In this document: piece by piece, positions 9,824 through 20,711 of the stretch | How positions within the stretch are numbered: the first letter of the stretch is position 1 | How the letters are laid out: each line of letters opens with the position of its first letter | DNA from: Paraburkholderia haematera | GTDB taxonomy: Bacteria > Pseudomonadota > Gammaproteobacteria > Burkholderiales > Burkholderiaceae | DNA length: 64,000 nucleotides | Assembly (NCBI RefSeq): GCF_905220975.1 | Contig: NZ_CAJNBK010000002.1 | Span: 62,001 to 126,000 of the forward strand | Direction of reading: 5' to 3' | The notes under the pieces: model-generated | What the model was told of the DNA's origin: nothing | What the model saw: only the letters and a program-made list of their open reading frames with translations | The model's database searches: none | Translations under genes and position numbers: made by a program

Positions 9824-11119
9824 ATGAACAATCTCGCTTCCAGCGCGCACGACACCGCTGCCGAATCCCACGCCGCTCGCCGAGCGGCGCTTGCCTGCAT
9901 GGTGACCTTGGCCGTGGCGCTCGGTATTGGGCGTTTTGCGTTCACGCCGCTGTTGCCGCTGATGCTTCACGGCAGCACCTTCGGCCAGCCGCAGATCGAT
10001 ATCCAGCATGGCGGCTGGCTCGCGTCGTTCAACTACGCGGGGTATTTCGCCGGTGCGGTGGGCTGCGCGGCGCTGCGGGTCGAGCCGGCGCGCATGGTGC
10101 GGCTGGGGCTCGTTGCGACGGTCCTGCTGACGCTGGCGATGGGCGTGACAAGCCAATTCTGGGTTTGGGCCGTTGTGCGCTTCGTCGCCGGTGCGGTCAG
10201 CGCCTGGACCTTCGTGTTCGCCTCGCAGTGGGGCTTGCGGCGGCTTGCCGAACTCGGCGCCCACGGGTGGAGCGGGGTGATCTACACAGGCCCGGGCGTG
10301 GGCATCGTCGGGACGGGCTTGCTGGTCAGCGCTGCGGGCGGCTTCGGCGCAACGGCGGGGTGGATCGGTTTCGGGCTTGTCGCGGCGGTGCTTTCGATCA
10401 TGATTTGGCCCGTGTTCGGGACCGTCACCCCTATCACCTCAGAAGGCGCGCCGCATGCCACGGGCGGGACAACCGCCGCCACGCGTGCGACTCAAAGCTC
10501 CACCGCGGGCCAACGCGCTCCCACAAGGCCTGCCGCGCACCGCGCCGATGCCTTCTGGCTGGTCCTGCTCTACGGCGTGCCCGGCTTCGGCTACATCATC
10601 ACCGCGACGTTCCTGCCGGTGATCGCGCGTCACGCGCTGCCGGGTTCGTCCTGGCCTGACCTGTTCTGGCCGATGTTCGGCGCGGCCTTGATCGTCGGTG
10701 CGTTGTTCGCGGCACGCCTGCCCGTGCATTGGGACAACCGCACGCTGCTTGCCGGTTGCTACGTGCTGCAAGCCGGCGGCATTGCGCTCGGCATCGTCTG
10801 GCCCACGGCGGGCGGCTTCTCGCTCGGCAGCATCCTGATCGGTCTGCCATTTACGGCAATCACCCTGTTCGCGATGCGCGAGGCGCGGCGTCTGCGCGGC
10901 GACCATGCGGCCGGTTTGATGGGCTATGCGACCGCGGCCTATGGCGTGGGCCAGATCGTCGGCCCGCTGGTGGCCGCACCGATAGCCGAACACACGGGGT
11001 CTTTTTCGCCGGCTTTGTGGCTGGCGGCGGGGGCGTTGCTGCTGGGCGCGGCCGGCCTGATCGTCGTGGCACGCACGCCGCGTGGCCGCGGCCGCATGCC
11101 CGATTGTGGTTGCAACTAA
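9824..11119 (+). CDS. MFS transporter, YbfB/YjiJ type
   Basis: Inner-membrane carrier of the major facilitator superfamily, 431 residues with about twelve hydrophobic segments. The first helix region (ALACMVTLAVALGIGRFAFT) and the FNYAGYFAGAVGC segment resemble the YbfB/YjiJ group of uncharacterised transporters. The central loop between the two six-helix halves is long and Thr/Ala-rich (about residues 205-240). Substrate and direction cannot be read from the sequence. Probably regulated by the divergent LysR gene. Confidence 0.85.
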   Translation: MNNLASSAHDTAAESHAARRAALACMVTLAVALGIGRFAFTPLLPLMLHGSTFGQPQIDIQHGGWLASFNYAGYFAGAVGCAALRVEPARMVRLGLVATVLLTLAMGVTSQFWVWAVVRFVAGAVSAWTFVFASQWGLRRLAELGAHGWSGVIYTGPGVGIVGTGLLVSAAGGFGATAGWIGFGLVAAVLSIMIWPVFGTVTPITSEGAPHATGGTTAATRATQSSTAGQRAPTRPAAHRADAFWLVLLYGVPGFGYIITATFLPVIARHALPGSSWPDLFWPMFGAALIVGALFAARLPVHWDNRTLLAGCYVLQAGGIALGIVWPTAGGFSLGSILIGLPFTAITLFAMREARRLRGDHAAGLMGYATAAYGVGQIVGPLVAAPIAEHTGSFSPALWLAAGALLLGAAGLIVVARTPRGRGRMPDCGCN

Positions 11120-11229
11120 CGGCCTTTCTCGCGCAAATACCCAATCGAAAAACAAATAACCCACCGGCGCACTAAAATGACCGCTTTCCCGTCATCTCAG
11201 CGCGCCTGTCGCCGGGCGCGCCGCCAGCC

Positions 11230-12261
11230 ATGCAACATTTCGCGTCCGACAACTATGCCGGCATCTGTCCCGAAGCGCTCGCCGCGCTGAGCGCCGCCAA
11301 CAACAGCGGCCACGAGCCGGCTTATGGCGACGACTCCTGGACCAATCAGGTCTGCGACCGTCTGCGGGATCTGTTCCAGACCGATTGCGAAGTGTTTTTC
11401 GTGTTCAACGGCACGGCCGCCAATTCGCTGGCGCTGGCGTCGTTGTGCCAGTCGTATCACTCGGTGATTTGCCATGAACTTGCGCATATCGAAACCGATG
11501 AATGCGGCGGCCCCGAATTCTTCTCCGGCGGCTCGAAGCTGCTGACCGCGCCGGGCGTCGGCGGCAAGCTCACGCCGGATGCGATCGAAGCGGTTGTTAC
11601 GCGCCGCGCCGATATTCACTACCCGAAGCCGAAAGTCGTCACGCTGACCCAGTCGACGGAAGTAGGCACCGTCTACACCGTCGAGGAAGTCCGCGCGATC
11701 GCGGCGATCGCCAAGCGGCGTCATCTGAAAGTGCACATGGACGGCGCGCGGTTTGCGAACGCGGTCGCGGCGCTCGATGTGCATCCGTCCGAGATCACGT
11801 GGCGCGCGGGCGTCGACGTGCTGTGCTTTGGCGGGACCAAGAACGGTTTGCCGGTCGGTGAAGCCGTGGTGTTCTTCGACCGCTCGCTCGCCGACGATTT
11901 CGCCTACCGTCTGAAGCAGGCCGGCCAGCTCGCTTCGAAAATGCGCTTCATCTCCGCGCCGTGGCTCGGTCTGCTGGATAACGACGTCTGGCTGCGCAAC
12001 GGACGTCATGCGAATGCAATGGCCGAATTGCTGCAAACGCGGTTGCAGGAAATCCCCGGCGTGAGCATCATGTTTCCGAGAGAATCGAACGCGGTCTTCG
12101 CGCAATTGCCCGCGCAGGCCGCCAAGGCCATGCGTGCGCGCGGCTGGAAATTCTACGAGTTCATCGGCGCGGGCGGTTGCCGGCTGATGTGTGCCTGGGA
12201 CACGCAGCCGGAAACCGTCGAGCGTTTCGCCGCGGACGTGCGCGAATTGTGCATGGCCTGA
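11230..12261 (+). CDS. ltaE: Low-specificity L-threonine aldolase
   Basis: PLP enzyme that cleaves L-threonine or L-allo-threonine to glycine and acetaldehyde. It has 343 residues. The N terminus (FASDNYAGICPEALAAL) and the GTAANSLAL cofactor-phosphate loop are typical. The Schiff-base lysine is Lys204 in CFGGTKNGLPVGEAVVF, and HMDGARFANAV carries the PLP-nitrogen aspartate. It is followed after 64 bases by the Nudix-thioesterase-liv run on the same strand and may be the first gene of that transcript. Confidence 0.93.
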   Translation: MQHFASDNYAGICPEALAALSAANNSGHEPAYGDDSWTNQVCDRLRDLFQTDCEVFFVFNGTAANSLALASLCQSYHSVICHELAHIETDECGGPEFFSGGSKLLTAPGVGGKLTPDAIEAVVTRRADIHYPKPKVVTLTQSTEVGTVYTVEEVRAIAAIAKRRHLKVHMDGARFANAVAALDVHPSEITWRAGVDVLCFGGTKNGLPVGEAVVFFDRSLADDFAYRLKQAGQLASKMRFISAPWLGLLDNDVWLRNGRHANAMAELLQTRLQEIPGVSIMFPRESNAVFAQLPAQAAKAMRARGWKFYEFIGAGGCRLMCAWDTQPETVERFAADVRELCMA

Positions 12262-12325
12262 AACCGCGCTGCGCTCGCGTTCGAACACGATAATCAGATA
12301 CAAGACATAAGACGACCCACTCGCC

Positions 12326-12856
12326 ATGACCGAACACCGATTTTGTCCGCGCTGCGCTACGCCTTTGATCGAGCGCGCCGATGCCGAACACGAAGGCGGC
12401 CGGATCCGCCAGACCTGTCCCGATACCGAATGCGGCTACGTCCACTGGAACAATCCGCTGCCGGTGGTGGCCGCGATCGTCGAATACGAGGGCAAGATCC
12501 TGCTCGCGCGCAACGCCGCATGGCCGGAAGGCATGTTCGCGTTGATCACCGGTTTTCTGGAAAACGGCGAGACCCCGGAAGAGGGCATTGCCCGCGAAGT
12601 GCTGGAAGAAACCTCGCTGCAAGCGGAGACGGTGGAGTTGATCGGCGTGTATGAGTTCATCCGTAAAAACGAACTGATCATCGCGTATCACGTGAAGGCG
12701 TACGGAACGGTCGCGTTGTCGCCGGAATTGCTCGAATACCGGTTGATCGAACCGGCCAAATTGCGTCCATGGCGTGCGGGCACGGGTCAGGCGCTTGGCG
12801 AATGGATGCGGCGGCGCGGCCTGCCGTTTGAGTTTGTCGAAAAGCCGGGACAATAA
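12326..12856 (+). CDS. Nudix hydrolase with N-terminal zinc ribbon (NudC-like)
   Basis: Hydrolyses a nucleoside diphosphate linked to another group; NADH/NAD-type substrates are likely for this architecture. It has 176 residues. A zinc ribbon is formed by Cys7, Cys10, Cys31 and Cys36. The Nudix box begins at GFLENGE and continues with the REVLEET core, complete with the catalytic glutamates. It is shorter than E. coli NudC because it lacks that protein's extra N-terminal domain. Its stop is three bases before the thioesterase start, so the two are surely co-translated. Confidence 0.9.
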   Translation: MTEHRFCPRCATPLIERADAEHEGGRIRQTCPDTECGYVHWNNPLPVVAAIVEYEGKILLARNAAWPEGMFALITGFLENGETPEEGIAREVLEETSLQAETVELIGVYEFIRKNELIIAYHVKAYGTVALSPELLEYRLIEPAKLRPWRAGTGQALGEWMRRRGLPFEFVEKPGQ

Positions 12857-12859
12857 GCC

Positions 12860-13309
12860 ATGAACAAACCCGCACCCGCCACGCGAAGCGCTTACCCGCA
12901 TTTTCTGCCGATCACGACGCGCTGGATGGACAACGACGTCTACGGCCACGTCAACAACGTCGTCTATTACAGCTACTTCGACACCGTGGTGAACGAGTAT
13001 CTGATCCGTGCCGGCGTGCTCGACTTCGAGCATGGCGCGACGATCGGCCTCGTGGTCGAGACGCATTGCAATTACTTCGCGCCGCTGGTGTTTCCGGAGC
13101 GGGTCGAAGCGGGCCTGCGGGTGGTGCGGCTCGGTACCTCGAGCGTGCGCTACGAAGTGGGCCTCTTCAAGGAAGGCGAGGATCACCCCGCCGCTCAAGG
13201 CCATTTCGTGCACGTGTATGTGGATCGCGTCACGCGTCGTCCGGTGAGCTTGCCCGCCGACTTGCGCGCGGCGCTCGAACCGCTGAGCGTTGCCGTGCAG
13301 GCGGAATAG
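12860..13309 (+). CDS. Hotdog-fold acyl-CoA thioesterase (4HBT/YbgC type)
   Basis: Hydrolyses acyl-CoA thioesters. It has 149 residues with the family signature in [19 protein letters not shown]: Asp in [10 protein letters not shown] is in the position of the 4-hydroxybenzoyl-CoA thioesterase catalytic residue. It lies directly after the Nudix gene and five bases ahead of livH. Its place just upstream of a branched-chain-type importer may point to acyl-CoA products of an imported amino or organic acid, but this is inference. Confidence 0.88.
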   Translation: MNKPAPATRSAYPHFLPITTRWMDNDVYGHVNNVVYYSYFDTVVNEYLIRAGVLDFEHGATIGLVVETHCNYFAPLVFPERVEAGLRVVRLGTSSVRYEVGLFKEGEDHPAAQGHFVHVYVDRVTRRPVSLPADLRAALEPLSVAVQAE

Positions 13310-13313
13310 GCGC

Positions 13314-14252
13314 GTGCAGTCGTTCGTCATCAATCTGCTCAACGGTGTCAGTTACGGCTTGCTGCTGTTCATGCTGTCAGCAGGCTTGACGCTGATTTTC
13401 AGCATGCTCGGCGTGCTGAATTTCGCGCACGCGAGCTTTTATATGCTCGGCGCGTACGTCGGCTTTTCGGTGGCGGCGCATGCGGGTTTCTGGAGTGCGC
13501 TGGTGATCGCGCCGCTCATCGTCGGCGTGATCGGCGCGGCGCTGGAGCGCTGGCTGCTGCGCCGCGTGCGTGTGCACGGTCATCTTCCCGAGTTGCTGCT
13601 GACTTTCGGCGCCGCGTATCTGCTCGGCGAACTGGTCAAGCTCGGCTGGGGCCTGAGTCCGCTGAGCGCCACCGTTCCGGCCGTGCTCGACGGGCCGTTG
13701 TTCACGGTCTACGGCGCGGCCTTCGCACGCTATCGGGCTTTCATGATGGCAGTGTCGCTCGCGATGCTGGCGGTGCTCTACGCGGTGCTGCGCGTGTCGA
13801 AGGCGGGATTGATCGTGCGCGCCGCGCTCACGCATGCGAGCGCAGTCGAGGCGCTCGGCCATAACGTGCCGCGCGTGTTCACCGGCGTGTTCGCGGCGGG
13901 CACGGCGCTCGCCGCGCTCGCCGGCGTGATCGGCGCGCCGCTCTTCGTGATCGAACCGGCCATGGCGGAGTCGCTCGGCTCGATCGTGTTCGTGGTGGTG
14001 GTGATCGGTGGGCTGGGCTCGCTGAGCGGGGCGCTGGTGGCGTCGCTGATCGTCGGTTGCGTGCAGACCTTTGCGGTGGCGAGCGACGTGTCGTTGGGTG
14101 ACCTCACCGCGCCGTTCGGCGGCGAACTGCCGGCCGCATGGGACGCGCTCACGCTCGCGCAACTCGCGCCGCTGATTCCCTATCTGCTGCTGGTCGCGAT
14201 GCTGGCGCTGCGTTCGCGCGGACTGTTCGGACGGCGTGACGATCATGCGTGA
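13314..14252 (+). CDS. livH: ABC importer permease, LivH type
   Basis: Inner-membrane permease subunit of a HAAT-family (branched-chain amino acid type) importer, 312 residues. The opening SFVINLLNGVSYGLLLFML and LIFSMLGVLNFAHASFYMLG segments are diagnostic for LivH. I chose the GTG at 13314, four bases after the thioesterase stop, over an ATG at 13290 that overlaps the previous gene and adds a charged non-family leader. The gene overlaps the next permease by 8 bases. The transported substrate is not known. Confidence 0.88.
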   Translation: MQSFVINLLNGVSYGLLLFMLSAGLTLIFSMLGVLNFAHASFYMLGAYVGFSVAAHAGFWSALVIAPLIVGVIGAALERWLLRRVRVHGHLPELLLTFGAAYLLGELVKLGWGLSPLSATVPAVLDGPLFTVYGAAFARYRAFMMAVSLAMLAVLYAVLRVSKAGLIVRAALTHASAVEALGHNVPRVFTGVFAAGTALAALAGVIGAPLFVIEPAMAESLGSIVFVVVVIGGLGSLSGALVASLIVGCVQTFAVASDVSLGDLTAPFGGELPAAWDALTLAQLAPLIPYLLLVAMLALRSRGLFGRRDDHA

Positions 14253-15530
14253 GCCGTTCGAAACGCTCACGGTGTCCGCAGCGACGTCTCGCACAATGTT
14301 GCGCAGGTTCGCGCCGTGGCTCGCGCTCGTCCTGTTGCTCGGCGTGCCGCCCTTTGTCTGGCCGCAAAGCTGGTTGCTCGCCTATCTCGCGCAGACCGCG
14401 ACGATGATCGTGTTCGCGCTCTCGTACAACTTGCTGCTCGGCGAAACCGGCTTGCTGTCCTTCGGTCATGCCGCTTATTCCGGCCTCGGCGCGCTCTTCG
14501 CGGCGCAAGTGTTCAATCGCATTGGCGTGCCTTTGGTGCTGCAGCCACTGATCGGCGGCATTGGCGGCGCGCTGTGCGGGGTCGTGTTCGGTTTCGTGGC
14601 AACGCGGCGAGCCGGGACGGCTTTCGCGATGATCACGCTCGGCATCGGCGAACTCGTCGCGGCGGCGGCGTGGACGCTGCCCGACTGGTTTGGCGGCGAG
14701 GCCGGCGTGCCGATCGATCGCGCGAGTGGACCGGTGCTCGCAGGCTGGAGCTTCGGCCCGGCACGCGAGGCGTATGCGCTGATCGCACTGTGGTGCGTGC
14801 TGGCGAGCGTGGCGATGTTCGCACTGTCGCGCACGCCGTTCATGCGGCTCGCCAATGCCGTGCGCGACAACCCGGCGCGCGCCGCGGCGATCGGCTGCTA
14901 TCCACGCCGAATCCGCTATGGCGTGATGGTGATGTCGGCGTTTTTCGCGGGGGTCGCAGGCACCCTGGGGCTGATCAATGTCGAGTTGGTGTCGACGGAA
15001 AGCGTCGGCATGATGCGCTCCGGCGCTGTGCTGATCGCGACGGTGATCGGCGGCACGGCGGCGTTTTTCGGGCCGGTCGCGGGGGCGATCGTTCTGACGT
15101 TTTTTAGCGTCGCAGTGGCGAGCGTCACGCGGGCCTGGCTGTTTTATCTTGGGCTATTCTTCATCGTGGTCGTCGTGGCGTCGCCAGATGGGCTGGCGGG
15201 TTTCGTGCAGCGGCATACGGCCCGCGTCGCTACTTACGGCTGGCGCGTGTGCGGCAAGGCTTATCTATGGGGCGCAGCCTCAGCGGTGCTGTGGACCCTG
15301 GCCGTCGTGCTCGCGGTGCAATGGGCGTACGCCGTGCAATTCGGCACGGACGACGGCGCATCTTCCAACGTCATCGGCGTGCTGCTGGAGACGGCCTCGC
15401 CGCATCTTTGGCTCGGTGCTGTGGTGATCATGCTGGCCGCGCTAGGTGGCCTCGCCGCGCACTACGCGCTTCGCGCACAAGCGCGTCTCGCCGTTCGCGT
15501 TCGCGCCACGCCGATTACCGGAGACGCGCC

Positions 15531-15534
<4 letters not shown>
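14245..15534 (+). CDS. livM: ABC importer permease, LivM type, with C-terminal extension
   Basis: Second permease subunit, 429 residues. The LivM core is clear: SYNLLLGETGLLSFGHAAYS near the N terminus and the FALSRTPFMRLANAVRDNP cytoplasmic loop. After the usual LivM end (around residue 320) about 100 residues remain, with two further hydrophobic segments (AAVLWTLAVVLAVQWAYAV and LWLGAVVIMLAALGGLAAHY). The extension is in frame and the stop overlaps the next start as ATGA, so it is part of the gene. The ATG at 14245 overlaps livH by 8 bases; a GTG at 14236 is the alternative. Confidence 0.88.
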
Positions 15535-16267
<733 letters not shown>

Positions 16268-16271
<4 letters not shown>

Positions 16272-16981
16272 CCGCTTTGCTCGACATCCGGCAATTGAAC
16301 GCCTGGTACGGCGCAAGCCAGGCCCTGCATGGCGTTACCTTGCAGATCGAGGCGGGCGAAGTCGTCGCGCTGGTCGGGCGTAACGGTTCCGGACGTTCGA
16401 CTCTGGCGCGCGCGATCATGGGGCTCGTGCGCAGCGAGGGCGAGGTGCGTTTTGCCGGCCATGCGCTCGGCGGTCTTCGCACCTTCGAGATTGCCCGCCT
16501 CGGGCTCGGTTACGTGCCTGAACATCGCGACGTCTTTCCGGCGCTGAGCGTCCACGAGAATCTGCAACTCGGCGTGGCACCGCGCGCTCGTGGCCGCATC
16601 CCGCGCTTTGACTTTGACGATGCCTACGAACTGTTTCCCGTCCTGCGCGAAAGAAAGCGTACGCGTGCCGCCGCGTTATCGGGCGGCGAACAGCAGATGC
16701 TGACGCTCGCCCGAGCGTTGCTCGGCGACCCCGATCTGCTGGTCGTCGACGAACCCGGCGAGGGGTTGGCCAGCCAGGTGATGGGGCAGGTCGCGCAGTG
16801 TCTGCGGATGCTGCGTGATCGTGGCGTGGCGATGCTGCTGATCGAACAGCGGCTCGTGATTGCGCCAGACATCGCGAGTAGGGTTGCGGTGATGGGGCAT
16901 GGTGAGGTTGTCTTCGATGACACGCTGGCGTCGTTTGTGACGCGGCCGGATGTGATGCAGGAATGGCTCGGCGTGGGTTAG
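16268..16981 (+). CDS. livF: ABC importer ATPase, LivF type, with arginine in Walker A
   Basis: Second ATPase subunit, 237 residues. The LivF pattern is present: LNAWYGASQALHGV at the start, LGYVPEHRDVFPALSVHENL, signature LSGGEQQMLTLARALLGDP and Walker B LLVVDEPGEGLA. Walker A reads GRNGSGRST, with Arg in place of the nearly invariant Lys that contacts ATP phosphates. The codon is CGT in the given sequence, so it is not a misreading of the frame. The partner LivG has an intact site, so the heterodimer could still work with one standard site. It is the last gene of the run. Confidence 0.9.
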
Positions 16982-17457
16982 TCTGGATGTGCTGTGGCTG
17001 GGCTTGATCGCTCCTTTTCTTCCGTAGTGCTTCTTGGCCGCAGCACCACAGCACCAACGGCCCGATCAACTTGCAGGCACCTCATCCCGTTTTATTGCGG
17101 CGCCGCATTCGAATTTGCCGCGATTTTGCTGTCCTGACGTACACGTTAGGAACGGCGTGATGCACCCGCACCTCGCCGCGCCTCCAAATCGCTCTCAGAA
17201 TGCTGTTTGAATTCCGTTTGCGCGCTGACCGCTCGAGCCCGGTGCGTGGGGCTTTCCAATGATTCGCTCTAGTGATTCAAACGCTTGATCGTTTGGTGAG
17301 CGTCCTCCAGAAATCTTGTCGGCAGCGCGCTGACAAATCAAGACAATCAGGTCAAAGGCGCGCAACGTCGGCACGGTGTTTTAAGCCGGCGTATGTGCGA
17401 CGGACCATGCCGTGCCAGACGTGCGAAAGACGCGCCGCGGCTTCAGGAGGAGACATC
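16982..17457. other. 476-base intergenic region after livF
   Basis: Long non-coding stretch. A 9-bp inverted repeat (16989-16997 with 17046-17054) just after livF could act in mRNA 3' ends but has no T-run. The remainder shows no gene that I can support. The promoter of the next gene should lie in its right half. Confidence 0.55.
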
Positions 17458-19878
17458 ATGAGACAGACAGGCGAATTGGGCGAAGAGTCGGCTGACGTGC
17501 AGGTGGAGGCCTCGTTGCGATCGCATCAAACGATACGGCCGCTTCGAATGGCGCGATCGCCGCTTGGAGAAGCGTGGCGCGCGCGCGCCGGTGCGAGTGC
17601 CGCGCTGGTGACGGCCGCACTGCTGATGTCCGCATGCGCCGACGCGAGTTCCACGACGGGCGATGCCGCATCCGCACCGTCGACACAGACGAGCACGGCA
17701 GCGAAAGCAGTGAGCAATAACGATAGCGCGCTGACTGCAAAATCGCAGTTGAATGTGGGACTCGCAGCCAATGCCACGAGCGCAGCCAACACCGCGAACA
17801 CCGCCGCCTCAAGCACCGACCTACCCGCCTCCACAGCGCGTCCCACGCTCGAACTCGCCAAGGCCAAACAGCTGGCAGCCGAACAGAGCGTTGCCGCACG
17901 CGTGCCTTCGGCGAGCGGCATGACCGAGAAGCGCAGCCGTCCGTTGACGCTGCGCGATTCCGGCATCGACGGTTCGATGCTGTTCGCGCGCGACGTCGAC
18001 TTTCGCGTGACCGGCGACATCGGCTTCATGATTCACGACATGGCGGCGACGCTGACCCCGACGCGCGCCGGTCAGCCGATCGTATTCGACGATCCGACGG
18101 CAGTGACGATCAACGTGCACCGCGGCGAGGTCACACTCGACAGCGCCAGGCTCACCGCGATTTTCGACCGTTACCTGTTTCAGTACCAGGGCTCGCCGCT
18201 GCGCAATATGCGTGTCGTGCCGCAAGACGGCGGCACCTTGCGCATCACGGGTGAAATGCATCGCGACACGTGGGTGCCGATCGTGCTGACCGGCTCGCTG
18301 TCGATGCGCAACGTTGACGATCTCGTGTTCCATGCCGACCACGTCGAAGTGGCCGGCGTCGGCGCCGACAAGCTGATGCAGGCCGCGCACGTGAAGATGG
18401 CCGACCTGTTGAAGGTGGACACGCCGATCGCGCGTCTGGAAGGTGACGACGTCGTGATGCAGGTGGCCAAACTCACGCCGCCGCCCGCGTTGCGCATGAC
18501 GATCACAAAGATCGACACCAGTGCCGCTGGCGTTCGCTTTATGCTCGACGACCACACGGTTCAGAAAATCGACTGGCCCGCGACGATGCCGCCGCGCGGC
18601 ATGCTGGTGCAGGGCGGCGACGTGAAGTTCATGCGTTCGATACCGATGAACATTGACATGGCGCTGACGCCGATTGATACGAACGCGCCGTTCGTATTCG
18701 ACCTTTACCACTACCGCGACCAGATGGCGGCCGGCTACTTCACCTTTGACGAGGCGGGCGCACTGGACGTGCATCTCCCGTCATATACGACGTTAGCCAG
18801 CGCTATGAAAGATGTGCCGATGCAGACGGGCAGCGCGAGCGCGCGCTTTAACGATAGCTTCATTCGTGCACAACAGGCGTCGCTTGCCCAGGCGCGTCTC
18901 GTGTGGCAACAGGTGCCGCAGACTGTGCGGACCGCGTCGGTGGCACGCGCGATTCCGGTCGGCACACGAGCGGCGTTTTCCGGCCGAAGCATGGCGACGC
19001 CGGGCTCCGCGATCAGCGACGAGCGGCACTCGTCGGGACCTGCGCCACTGATTCACGTCGAGAATGTGGACTTCTACGTATCGGGGCGAATCGGCTTTCA
19101 TGTACGTTCGCTGGATGCGCAGATGGTGCCGAAGAAGCCGGGTCAACCGGTTGACCTCGATGACCCTGATCAGTACGACATTCGGATCATTGGCGGTGAG
19201 GTGATTGAGCCGTGGCCTGCGATGGCGGCGTTGTTCAACGACTACCTGCTCGACTATGAGCCGCGTTCGCTGAACGATTTGCAGTTGAAGCCGGTGGACG
19301 GGAAGTTGGAAGTGACTGGCGGGATCAAGTTATGGAATCATTTTCCTGGCGTGTGGCTGCCGACGACGATGAGCGGCACGATCATGGCGAAGGACGAACG
19401 GCACCTGGTCTATGCGCCGACCTCGGTGAAGGTGTTGGGGGTGCCGCAGGCGGGGTTATTGCGGGCGTTGGATATTCCGTTGGCGTCGTTGACGCCTTTT
19501 ACGCGCAAGGGTGTTGCGTTGAAGGGTAACGAGTTGGTGTTCGATCAATATACGGTGTTTCCGCCGCCGGTTTTAGAAGGGCGGCTGGCGAGTGCGACCG
19601 TGACGGACGAAGGGTTGGTGTTGAAGTTCAAGCGAGATGGTTCTGTTGCTGCTGCGAGGCCGCCTGTCGGCGCTGGGAAGAGTTTTGTCTGGATCGAGTC
19701 TGGGGATGTGAAGATGTTTAATTCGTTGGTCACGAATGCCAGGACTTTTATTCGGGATAGTTCTAATCCTGGGGTGATGAAGTTTGATCTTTATGGGTAT
19801 CGGAGGGATGTTGCCAAGGGGACTGTGAGGATGGAGGAGGATGGTGGATTAGAGGTTGATTTGGCTGCTAGGAAATAG
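17458..19878 (+). CDS. Putative lipoprotein with a duplicated unrecognised domain
   Basis: Protein of 806 residues that I cannot assign to a named family. The start at 17458 has an excellent AGGAGG seven bases upstream. A hydrophobic segment (ASAALVTAALLMSAC) ends at Cys60, a plausible lipobox. If the true start were Met31 the signal would have normal length, but no ribosome site supports that. Residues about 61-170 are a low-complexity Ala/Ser/Thr linker. Residues about 176-450 and 535-806 are two copies of one domain: each opens VDFxVxGxIGF, has GQPxxxDDP, a PPPALR/PPPVLEG segment and ends GDVK...FDLYxYR. The domain looks beta-rich. The last 500 bases have T- and G-ending codons unlike the rest, next to element A. 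Confidence 0.75.
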   Translation: MRQTGELGEESADVQVEASLRSHQTIRPLRMARSPLGEAWRARAGASAALVTAALLMSACADASSTTGDAASAPSTQTSTAAKAVSNNDSALTAKSQLNVGLAANATSAANTANTAASSTDLPASTARPTLELAKAKQLAAEQSVAARVPSASGMTEKRSRPLTLRDSGIDGSMLFARDVDFRVTGDIGFMIHDMAATLTPTRAGQPIVFDDPTAVTINVHRGEVTLDSARLTAIFDRYLFQYQGSPLRNMRVVPQDGGTLRITGEMHRDTWVPIVLTGSLSMRNVDDLVFHADHVEVAGVGADKLMQAAHVKMADLLKVDTPIARLEGDDVVMQVAKLTPPPALRMTITKIDTSAAGVRFMLDDHTVQKIDWPATMPPRGMLVQGGDVKFMRSIPMNIDMALTPIDTNAPFVFDLYHYRDQMAAGYFTFDEAGALDVHLPSYTTLASAMKDVPMQTGSASARFNDSFIRAQQASLAQARLVWQQVPQTVRTASVARAIPVGTRAAFSGRSMATPGSAISDERHSSGPAPLIHVENVDFYVSGRIGFHVRSLDAQMVPKKPGQPVDLDDPDQYDIRIIGGEVIEPWPAMAALFNDYLLDYEPRSLNDLQLKPVDGKLEVTGGIKLWNHFPGVWLPTTMSGTIMAKDERHLVYAPTSVKVLGVPQAGLLRALDIPLASLTPFTRKGVALKGNELVFDQYTVFPPPVLEGRLASATVTDEGLVLKFKRDGSVAAARPPVGAGKSFVWIESGDVKMFNSLVTNARTFIRDSSNPGVMKFDLYGYRRDVAKGTVRMEEDGGLEVDLAARK

Positions 19879-20711
19879 CGGGTTTTTGCCTGCTCGGCGC
19901 GTTGTTTGGCTGGGTTTCTGGGGTGTTGGCCTTTCCTTGTTTTCTTAGTGGTCCATTAGCGTCGCCCCTGTGCGGGGCGGCACCTACTTTTCTTTGCCTG
20001 CCGCAAAGAAAAGTAGGCAAAAGAAAGCGGCTCAAACCGCTAGCTCATAAGCGGGTCCCCTGGCTTGGAGGAGGTAGTGGTGCATCTGGAATCTGTGTTC
20101 TCGCACATTCGGCGTGAGTGACAAGGCAGTCATACCTCCGGCGGCGCTGCGCGCGCCGACGCGTAGTTTCCCGAAACATCTGTTTGGTCACGCGCAGGAA
20201 CTCCACCCGACACCGTGGCTCGCCGGTATATCCCCAACGTTTTCGAATGCGCGGACGATTCATTCGAAGTGCGAATCTACACCTGAATGCGCTCCCACGG
20301 CTTGTCGCCGCGCGAAGCGCCGGGCGGCACGTCCAAAAAACAGATGTATTTTCTGGCACTTCGCTGGGGCGAAGCCGATGGCCCCACCACGCGCAAACGA
20401 AGCCCCGGGTTTCTCTGGCATACCCATCCGCGACGCACGCAGTGCGGAGTGGGAGCTGATGAGTGCCTTGTCACTAACGCGGAGTGTGCGGGGGCACGGA
20501 TTCCAGATGCACCACTACCGTGGCTGCGCGGGGGACCCGCTTAAGAATTAGCGGTGTGAGCCGCTTTCTTTTGCCTACTTTTCTTTGCGGCAGGCAAAGA
20601 AAAGTAGGTGCCGCCCCGCACAGGGGCAACGCTAATACACCAATAAGAAATCAAGGAAAGGCCAACACCCAAGAAACACAGCCAAACAACGCGCCGAGCA
20701 GGCCAAAACCC
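19879..20711. repeat. Long-inverted-repeat element A
   Basis: The whole gap between two convergent stop codons is one near-palindromic element. The left arm (about 19885-20133) and right arm (about 20459-20707) are reverse complements with only scattered mismatches. Each arm holds nested hairpins: GCCCC-N5-GGGGC, then a perfect 15-bp stem around CTGCC (CCTACTTTTCTTTGC at 19983-19997 with its complement), then AGCGG...CCGCT. The core (20134-20458) is homologous to that of element B. Short frames in it (for example 20287-20544) have no ribosome site or family look and are treated as non-coding. No target-site duplication and no transposase are visible. Confidence 0.88.

Noticed and set aside
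20287..20544. Open frame in the core of element A, similar to one at 33584-33844 in element B
   Set aside because: The shared end (IPDAPLPWLRGGPA) comes from the conserved arm sequence, which also reads open in other frames; there is no ribosome site and the N-terminal parts do not align as protein.
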